Positions 56,097-64,000 of a stretch of DNA of 64,000 bases are shown piece after piece (position 1 is the stretch's first letter; every line of letters starts with the position of its first letter). The stretch comes from Melampsora larici-populina 98AG31. Lineage: Eukaryota; Basidiomycota; Pucciniomycetes; Pucciniales; Melampsoraceae. A model generated the notes under the pieces. It was given only the letters and a program-made list of their open reading frames with translations. It ran no database searches and was not told the origin of the DNA. The translations under genes were made by a program, and so were the position numbers. The stretch is from the NCBI RefSeq assembly GCF_000204055.1, contig NW_006768811.1:374195-438194 (forward strand), read 5' to 3'.

Positions 56097-56361
56097 ATCG
56101 TTTTTTTTTTTGACTATAAATCAATAGTAACGGTTCTTCGGGTTTTCACTTTGACTTGATCAGTGAAGATGAAATCTGACATAGATACTCGATTGCTGCA
56201 GTTTGCTATATAAACATGCGATGAGAATAGTAAATGAGATGAAAGGTAGAATAAGAACCAACGATAAAAATTGTATGTACACTATTATACAATTTGAAGA
56301 CTATTCGGGGAAACAGAGAGCATAGAAGAGATACGAGAAGACTGGATAAATTGTGCGTAGA

Positions 56362-58172
56362 TCAGTTGGTGTTTGATGACATGAAGTCAATTGCTTCCGA
56401 GACATCATCATCGGTCGGAACCCTGAACTTTTCGTCTGACTTGATGTCAAAGATTGTCTTATTGCCGTCAAAAAAGCCTTGATCAGTTGCTATAACAATA
56501 GTATTGAAACTGATGCAAACGAGGACTAGGTCAACCATATATCAATCAGCAAACAGTTCAATCAGTCAACTTACGCTCGACGATAAGCCCGGTTTTCACC
56601 ACGAAGTTTTTCGAGCTGTTGATCTACCCAAGCCCAATGGGATTGACCAGGACGCAACTTTCGGTCGACTTGGTTGGTGTAGTTATATATCGCAGCCTCG
56701 ATTCTCTACAGCGGAAACAAGATTGACCATGCAATAAAACTTGATGTAAGAGTTTCAAAAAGGCTGACCAGATAAGCAAATCGGGCTTTGGCCTTTGGGT
56801 CCATATCAGTGTCTATTTCTTTTGCTGTGCGAGGATCTTGTGGATTGAAAAAGCGAGTCAACTGTAAAACCCATTATGATTGACAAAGAACCAAGAATTT
56901 GAATGACTTGTATTGTGTAGAGGAGATCAAATCTTGACTGACCAGTAAAAGCAATTCGGAAAGCTTTGGGACCGGCTGCGCAGGTTCATCTACGTTGGAG
57001 TGAGTGACAAGCATATTGTTCAAGAGCTTTCGAATAACAAAGTTAGTCAGCTAGATCATGGGAATCAAGATAGATGGACGTACAGCAATTCTAAAGTCAT
57101 CCCGGACATGCCTCACTTTGGCTCCAAAAAACTTCATGAATGCTTCATGTCGTTTCAGATCGGTCAACGTGGTTCCAAAGTCTGGAGGTAAGTTTTCGGA
57201 TTTCCATGAGGTTGATTGGTTGAATATAGCGTTCTACATGTGTAATTGAAATCAGTGGCTGAAATTAAGATGAGTATGTATAAGAGAGACGTACCATAGC
57301 TATCTTTTCAAAGGATCTTTGTATCAACTTTTTGTTTGAGTCGACTTTGTATGTGTACGATTCCATCGTATGGTCTTGCAATGTTTCACGTATGATCTTA
57401 GTTAGTCGAGTCTGGGAATAAAGATGTTCAGTACACTCATCGTAGATTCAATCAAATGACCTTACCCCCAAATCAGCGGCAGGCTTCCAGCTGGCAGTCG
57501 AACGGAGTTGGGCCACCACGTTGTCCATATCTTGACGTGTCTTCTGCAAGAGGCAGACTGATGCATGATATTGGTTTTCAGAGCCTGTGATCTAAAACAA
57601 TATCATGCTTCAGTAACCAGCGTAAGTTGTCAAACAAAAGGTGGCTCACTGAGCTGATTCTGAGTGCTTCTGCTCAATGTTTCGAATTGAGTTCGAAAAT
57701 GTCAGCAATCTGGTTCCATTGAGCTCGATCTGCTCGTGCCATAGGTAGGTTAGTTGAAGGAATTCCGGGCTGGGCAGACCGAAAAGGATCTCGATTGGTG
57801 GGATCCAAAGGTGGAGATTGATGAGGTGGAGACGGTGTAGGTGTAGGAGAATGGGCGGTTTTTTGGGGTCCGAGTTCCATTTCTTCATCACTATCGTTCT
57901 CTTCTTCCTTCCTACCACCTGAAGAGAAACACAGTTAGAAAGGCTGGATACTCAGATAACAGATACAAAGCATACCATGGTTATCGGTGTTGCTTTGAGA
58001 AGTGTTGGAGCCAACAAATCTCAAAGACGCTGGAAGAGCTTCGGCCCTTAAAGCTTTGCGATTCCACAACTTGCTTTAGACAAAGATGAAAGCACAAGCA
58101 GGCGAAGGACTTACGTGGTGAAGCCGAACGTGAATCACGGGTTCGCAAGGTCGGACGTTGGGAATCTGGCAT
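56362..58172 (-). CDS. Multi-exon accessory-type protein, probably transposon-associated
   Basis: Starts at ATG 58172 (MPDSQRPTLRTRDSRSASP) and ends at 56362. Well-supported exons are 57591-57466, 57411-57295, 57233-57084, 57026-56943, 56861-56769, 56705-56575 and 56509-56362; all joins keep frame. Conserved-looking pieces: QDMDNVVAQLRSTASWKPAA, SEKIAM/NAIF region, HEAFMKFFGAKVRHVRDDFR, DMDPKAKARFAYL, GQSHWAWVDQQLEKLR, GFFDGNKTIFDI, VPTDDDVSEAI. This general pattern (a HWAWVDQQLEKL-type segment followed by FDG...FDI) I associate with multi-copy rust proteins that travel with CACTA-type elements. In the exon near 57646-57918 the frame of ADRAQWNQIADIF and that of NSIRNIEQKHSES differ by one base, so this copy may be frameshifted. 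Function unknown. Confidence 0.55.
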
Positions 58173-58619
58173 GATGTTTGCTGCGAGTTGAGGATTTGAG
58201 CAAAAGGGAAATAAGTGAAAAAATTTGAAAGTCAACAGAGGTTGAACGATTGTGAGTTGTTCAATCGTTCAACCTCTCAAAGCTTTATTTGAAATGTGCA
58301 GGGCAGCACCGCGAAAGGTCTCAAGTGCACCGCACTTGCTGCCTTCATGGATCAGTCACTCTGAGATAAATGGGACAATTGGCTCTGCTTATCAACTTCA
58401 ACAAAAGCGATGATATTGATATCATCTTCATTCAATCCTTGATCATGATATCTTGACTATTTCGATTTGACAACACTTGATCAGTTAAAATCTTCGAAAC
58501 ATAGTTTAACACTTTGAATCGAGTAGCTTGTGCTTGTACCAACAGATGCAAGTTCATCAATTTTACAAAAAGTAAAAAGACAAATTGTAATTTCATGGAG
58601 TCACAATAGCTTTGGAAAA

Positions 58620-61600
58620 TCAATCTGATTCAAGTCTCAAATAACGCCGGGTCAATATCTTGACGTGGTTCAATATGCTCATGTTTCCTTTTCTTTCCTT
58701 TCCCTTGTTCTTTTTTTTATTATCTTTCGTCGTTTTGTCGTGTTTGGCTTGATCTTTTTTGGCCTGACTATCTTTCCAGTTGTTTATACCCTTCTCAATA
58801 CATTCCTCCCATTCCTCACTTGTCCATTGAGTGTATCTGATGTTTGCGACAACTCGATGATCTTCAGCTGAGTACAGCGAACCCGAGTTCAGGATGTACT
58901 TGTTGACTGCCTTATGTTCGATTTGATATGGTGATTTAACTGGCATTTGTCCGTCGTGTCTAGGAGGACTTGCCAGTGGCTGACACTTGGACAAATGGCA
59001 GTTGTGCTGCACATTCAGCACACACTTTATTTTCTATAAAACGTATGAAGTATTTCAATTCAATGTTTGTGATTTTTTTTTTATTCAAAACACGCACCTC
59101 AACAGGAATCCACAAGATTTCTTGAGTGACAGTCAACCCACGGAAACCATAGAAATTGTCAATCTCCTCATTCAAGCGGCAGACCTTGACCTTGGCCAAA
59201 AATTTCAAACTACTCTTGCAACGTCCATGCCAGAAGGTTTCAATTTGCCCTAATTTTGGAGTGTTGTCACCGGGTAGCACCATTAAAATAAAGTTTTCCA
59301 TACGGACGCGTTGGCCAGATCGAAGAAACACTTCTTTCTTTTGTGACCAGTCAAAATTAGGGAATGCTTCTTTGATATCACTCGGCGCCAAGTTTTCATT
59401 CATGTTACCTATAGCAAGATATTCAGCATATTAAAATCATGATTCAAACACGATTTGACGTACCTTTCATTGAAATTGAGCGTTCGGAATTCCAGTCTTG
59501 ATTATAAGCCAGAGATTTCCGGACCCATTCATTATTCAAGAATAATTTGACTACTTCTTTTCCTGCTCGTGCTCGACACTGATACTTCTCATCCCAAAAT
59601 GAGCCACCAGATAACAACGTTCGCATCAGACATGCAAAGAGAAAGGTTGTTGCAATGTGTAACCCAGGATCGTGACGGTTCGAATGAATTGAAGCCAAGC
59701 GCATTACACCATTGAAGCTTTCGTTTTTTTCTGTTGCAACTAAACACAATGGGCCAAAAGGTTTGATTGATTCGACAAGGTGGACCAACATATGGAACTT
59801 CGGTTTGTTCGTCCACTGTGCTGTCCATCGGATGATGTGTCCAAGGAATATATTGACCAATATTGTCAGTTTTTTCGCGTAGGAAGAAAAGTCGGTAATG
59901 CTGGTTTGAAATATAAAGGAACATAGATGTGATAATGCTGTCCACATACGCCGTCTCTCGTAGGAGATATGTTCATACAATACAAAAGGTACTGCTTGTA
60001 TGATGGTTCGAAAATCTTTTCCAACTAAGCTCTGGTAGAATTGAGTCATCGTCTTGGGTTGAATCGGTGGAACATTCAGGCCAGACGTATCGAAAGATTT
60101 CCATCGAGCTAAAATTGAAGGCAGTGCGGAATCCGGAACACTATCCATCGCATCCCGGAACAAATACTTAATAACCCCGAGTAAAACAACATGGAGAATT
60201 TCGACCGGTGTATCCTTGTGTGCGTCAAAGCCTGAGAGAATTCCGTCAAATTTATACAATAAAGATCAATAAGAGAATGAGATAATGAGGATCATACCTC
60301 GCAACCGCAAAAAGGGGTTGAACAGATGTTCACCAAATTTTTCATTGAGATCGTCGAACATCTTTTGAACCTCTTCATTTGAATATTCTTTGTCTTGGTG
60401 TAGCTCATGAAACCACTCGACAAACTGAACATTCATTGTGTCACGAATACCATATTCCTTCGCTTTCTTCACAAATTCAGTGTATTTTTTGGGATTGCAA
60501 AGAAGGTTCCAAAGTTCCACAGTTCGTTCCTTTGTCAGAGCCCAATCGCGCGGCCTAGGACCTCCCTGAAAATATTTCCAAGAATGTTAAAATGTTAAAA
60601 TCGTGAGGGTTTTTTTATAAAGATGAAGTAGACATACATTGCCTTGATCTATACCCACAAAATCTCGAGTATATTTCGAATCTCGTTTTTCGGCAAGAGT
60701 TTCAACACTCAACATACATATCCGACAAGGGTTTAATGTAACTGATGGATTTGTCGTGTTCGTGATCTCTGCGTGCATAGGAGAATCACCGAGATGACAG
60801 AGGGGAACAACCATGACGAGCACTTCTTCATCCAGAATTTCGTCGTGAGTGAAAAATCCTTCGGTGCCAAGTGTGCTGCGTAAGTAGAGAAACAAAAGAA
60901 AAGTAAGCTACACTATCAATTTGAAAAATTGGTTCATAAATGAGTACTTCAATTCGTCTACTACGTGATCACCAAGTTCAAGAGCGCTCGATTTATTTGA
61001 TGTAGCAAGAAAGTGAATGTTGTACTCCTGATTCGTCATTCCAGGAGGTAAACCGGATAATGTGAAATAATAACTCATGTGTTTATTCCACTTTTTTGAA
61101 ACATTTCCGGAAGTATCATCTGAATACAGTGTGATCGGGACGTGTCGAATCACTTTACCATTTGCTTTAGTTCGCCATGGGTTCGGCAGAGGTATCTCTT
61201 GGTACTGATCGCCATCAAGATTACGTTCTGTTTGTATACCGTACCAAAAGGATCAGACCAAACAGGAAGTGTCAAAAGAAGGAAGTGTCAAAATTAATCA
61301 CGTACAATACATTACACCTCCGCATCGTTCCTCCAGAGAAAGACCATTTTCGTCTTTTGAATCTATGAAAGTTTTTCTAAGAGAATCAATTGAAACTGTC
61401 ACCAGCAAAGGAGAATCAAACTCCTGGTGTGAATCAACAAGAATTCTTATTCCATGATTAATACCCTGAGATACAGTTGAAGCCTTCAAGCATTTGGCAT
61501 AAGCTTGCCCCGACTGCTGAAAGAAGAAAATTGGGACAATTAACTGTCCTGAAGATTGACAAACCGGCTCATAAAGGAAGAAATGTCCGTTGACAGAAGG

Positions 61601-64000
61601 AATCATTTGCACTCTCTGTGTGCGAGAGAATCCTTCCAGCCATTTTTTGGACTGAGATAATCTATTGATCTGAACATTATTGTTGTACTCCGGAACAAAA
61701 ACTAAATGCTTTGTGACAATTGGATTAGCAAGCTCCTGAAGGAACATGTGATTATCAGCAAGGATTAAGATATGAAGGAAATTTAACAACAACACAACGC
61801 TTACCTGAGCTACAATCTCCTTTATACTCAGTCCATAACATTTATTTTGAAGAGCACTTTCCCAATTGACAACATTAAGACCTAAGCGTTGTGGTGATCT
61901 ATTTATGACATTAAGCAAAAAATTAATCATCTTTACTTTACCAGTTTATTAGCAAACTTCAATATAGCAGAGAATTCGAAATTCAGGTTTTCAGATCAAT
62001 TGAAGCTCTTAGAGGCTTATGTATACTTATTGGATCATTATTATGTCATCTTATTTCAAAAATATTATTAAGATCAACATAGTTTACTTACAAAGTTATT
62101 ACAAAAAGACAGAAAAAGAAAAGATAAGAAAAATTCGAAAATATAGGTGTAAAAGTTGGAAAATGGTTTTTAGCTTATTTATAATTAAGTTATGGGTTTT
62201 ATAAGGTTAGAATATGAAAGAACAGCAGTTTATTATACAGGAACAATTTTAATATTCAAGGTTGATAAGGGGAAACAGAAGTTATTAGCAGAAAGGTACT
62301 TTTTCGAAGTTGGTAAACAAGGGTTAGGCGTGTAGTTTACATATATAATGGTGGTAGTGATGGAATTTAAGGTTGCCAAGAGGATTTTCCGGGATTTTTA
62401 AGGTTATAGAAGATGATTTCATATTACATGAGCAAGGAAAAGAGAGTAGCAGCTGTGAAAAGTGAAGAAAACAGGTGAAAATCGGCGAAAATGGAGGTTT
62501 TCAGCTAATTACATATGTCAAATGACGTCAGAATAAGTTGGTAGATGGCTCATTCAACGCAGAAGAGTGGATTACATAATGTAAAACCTTTAAATCATTA
62601 GTAACGGAGGTGTATGTAAAAAGTTATAAGGGAAATAAGAAATTGGTGTGAATCTCGAATTTACAGTCACAAGACACATGTAACACCAAAAACCTTAACT
62701 TCACAACTCAATATCTTACTCATCACTCATCAGAAATAGGTCTTATAGGTGTCAGAAATGATCAGTAACACGTGGGCTACAAGATGCACTTTAGTAATCA
62801 AAAATTGGAGCACATCTGAAAAAATTCGTAATCTCAAAAATTGGGTTTCAGCTAGTTTACAAGGAAAAAATCACCTGTATTCATCTTAAGAAGTGCTGTA
62901 CATTACATCATTGCGTCATTGATCACTTTTGGCTGTGAAAATTACATCATACATTAGTAACAAGATCATTACATTGCGTCATTACATGGTTTTTAGGGTT
63001 ATTTAGGCGGATTTGATTGGTTTTTGAGGCTGTTGACTGTTGTAAAGATTGTTACATTTGGATATAAGTACTCCTTGATGAATTTGGGATTGTAGCGCCC
63101 TTTTCTGCATCTTATACCTTTGTTGTAGTGTTATAAATCATCATTTATTTACTATATTTGTACTAAGATCACTTAAATCCGCCCCTTCAAAGCAAGGAGA
63201 AATTTATTTACGTGTGTTAAAGACTACAAGTCTAATTGGGAATAATACTTACAACAGTATTGCTAGTAATAAACATAGTGTGTGACTTTTTGCGCTTAAA
63301 ATCTGGGAATAATACTTAACAACAGTATTGCTTTATTTCTCTGGTGCCTTTATCTTTTTCTCTGTTATCACAAAGTGGTCAGCAAGTGCCCTTGTGCTGG
63401 TTTCTTTGAAGAAGGCAGTCTTTAGGCAACTTCTACTATATTACACGTAGTAGATTATCCCTTCTTTGGTGTTGTAAAGCTCTTGTTGAGCTTTAAATAC
63501 TACAGCGTGTACACATTTTTGATCTCAAGTTTCGTAAAGTCTTGAATGCTGGTAGGACCACATTAAACATGCGTAACACAAAGCGAGTACGCTCGTACTG
63601 CTGTTCAGAAAGAATATGACGACCCGACCCCAACAGAACCAACCCCGCTATCTGCTTTTGAAACGGATTAATATTAAATCAATATGTTGTTACAATCAAT
63701 TATGAAAGAGGAATGTTGAATACCTCTTTTTGAAACGGATACCAGTCAGAATCGAAAGTGTTTTTATGTTGATTGATTCCACTTTGTTCATCTTTTTCAG
63801 CCGGATCTTCCGAATCAGATATTGATCCATGTGAACCTGAGTCGGTCTGACTGAGATTTTCCTCGTTATCTTCTTGTAGTCGTATTCGTAGAATTTCTTC
63901 AAATTCAGGATGAGGAAGTTCCGGAAAGTCTTGCTGATCTTCTGAACGGTTGGTATCACTGTCATCACTATCAACGCCAGCTAACATCTTCATCAATGTC
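58620..64000 (-). CDS. Second CACTA-type transposase, interrupted, 5' end outside window
   Basis: Exons that splice in frame: 64000-63724, 63651 to about 63514, 61930-61805, 61735 to about 61290, about 61247-60948, 60875-60638, 60565-60298, 60231-59464, 59408-59098 and 59033-58620. Landmarks: acidic start with WYPFQKE, LVLLGSGRHILSEQQYERTR, the core (ELANPIVTKHLVFVPE, KWLEGFSRTQR, FFLYEPVC, VPIFFFQQ, YAKCLK; later KVIRHVPITLYSDDTSGN, YYFTLSGLPPGMTNQEYNI, NPCRICML, DTPVEILHVVLLGVIKY, KPKFHMLVHLVESIKPFGP, ATEKNESFNGVMR) and a Lys-rich C-terminus. This is a divergent tnp2-like family common in rusts. Two defects are seen: a ~1.6-kb insertion at 61931-63513 and no clean join between about 61247 and 61298. 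Probably inactive. Confidence 0.7.
61931..63513. mobile_element. AT-rich insertion inside the second transposase gene
   Basis: The transposase frame stops at LRSK plus ATG (63514-63516) and resumes with ATG ATT (61930). No GT..AG choice at these borders keeps frame, and other introns of the gene are about 70 bp, so an inserted sequence is more likely than an intron. ATG on both sides may be a 3-bp duplication. The insert is AT-rich, has no recognisable gene, and contains a 27-28-bp direct repeat (63238-63264 and 63305-63332, GGGAATAATACTTA...ACAGTATTGCT). Clear inverted ends were not found, so the class is open. Confidence 0.5.

Overview
The window looks like a piece of a repeat-rich basidiomycete genome, most likely a rust fungus (Pucciniales). 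Genes are split by short introns (about 60-100 bp, GT..AG), host genes are spaced kilobases apart, and the transposons (tnp2-type CACTA elements, PIF/Harbinger, Tad1/I-like LINEs with RNase H, a tyrosine-recombinase remnant) are of kinds expanded in rusts. The species cannot be told from the sequence alone. One 100-bp run of N (19718-19817) is a scaffold gap.

Left part (1-18651) holds host genes: the 3' two-thirds of urate oxidase (+), an LCAT-like alpha/beta hydrolase (-), ribosomal protein eL20 (+) and MRD1, a five-RRM pre-rRNA processing factor (-). MRD1 carries a box C/D snoRNA in one intron and a second copy of it just past its stop codon; both guides of both copies match one stretch of 25S rRNA, so a ribosome-biogenesis protein and its snoRNAs share a locus. 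Its start codon is split by an intron. Between eL20 and MRD1 lie a mariner-type MITE (9614-10209) and a decayed PIF/Harbinger element (10290-14489).

Middle part (19048-40121) is a transposon nest. A hAT-like non-autonomous element (19056-27112, 8-bp target duplication) contains a tRNA-like unit that was split by a full CACTA element (19477-25977) encoding a tnp2-type transposase and an accessory protein in convergent orientation. Next come a decayed DDE_3 (Tc1/mariner) transposase, a ~100-bp-period tandem repeat, a cyclopropane-fatty-acid-synthase-like pseudogene with an internal deletion, a decayed tyrosine recombinase, and LINE-1 (34017-39928), flanked by a 13-bp target duplication and sitting between two 122-bp direct repeats.

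40128-47976 is a second host-gene island: a small conserved fungal protein (-), a MARCH/RING-CH membrane E3 ligase (+), a candidate secreted protein (-), and a 187-aa protein (-). It is scarred by segmental duplications: an inverted repeat flanks the first two genes, and parts of the last two genes are duplicated as truncated fragments.

The right part has LINE-2 (49354-55311), whose two ORFs are both intact, with poly(A) and 13-bp target duplication; a 162-bp palindromic MITE; a multi-exon accessory-type gene (56362-58172); and a second, divergent CACTA-type transposase (58620 to beyond 64000) interrupted by a ~1.6-kb AT-rich insertion. No CRISPR, rRNA or convincing tRNA gene was seen. I did not find a clearly new system. 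The most noteworthy items are the MRD1/snoRNA locus with its split start codon, the intact LINE-2 and the three-level transposon nest.
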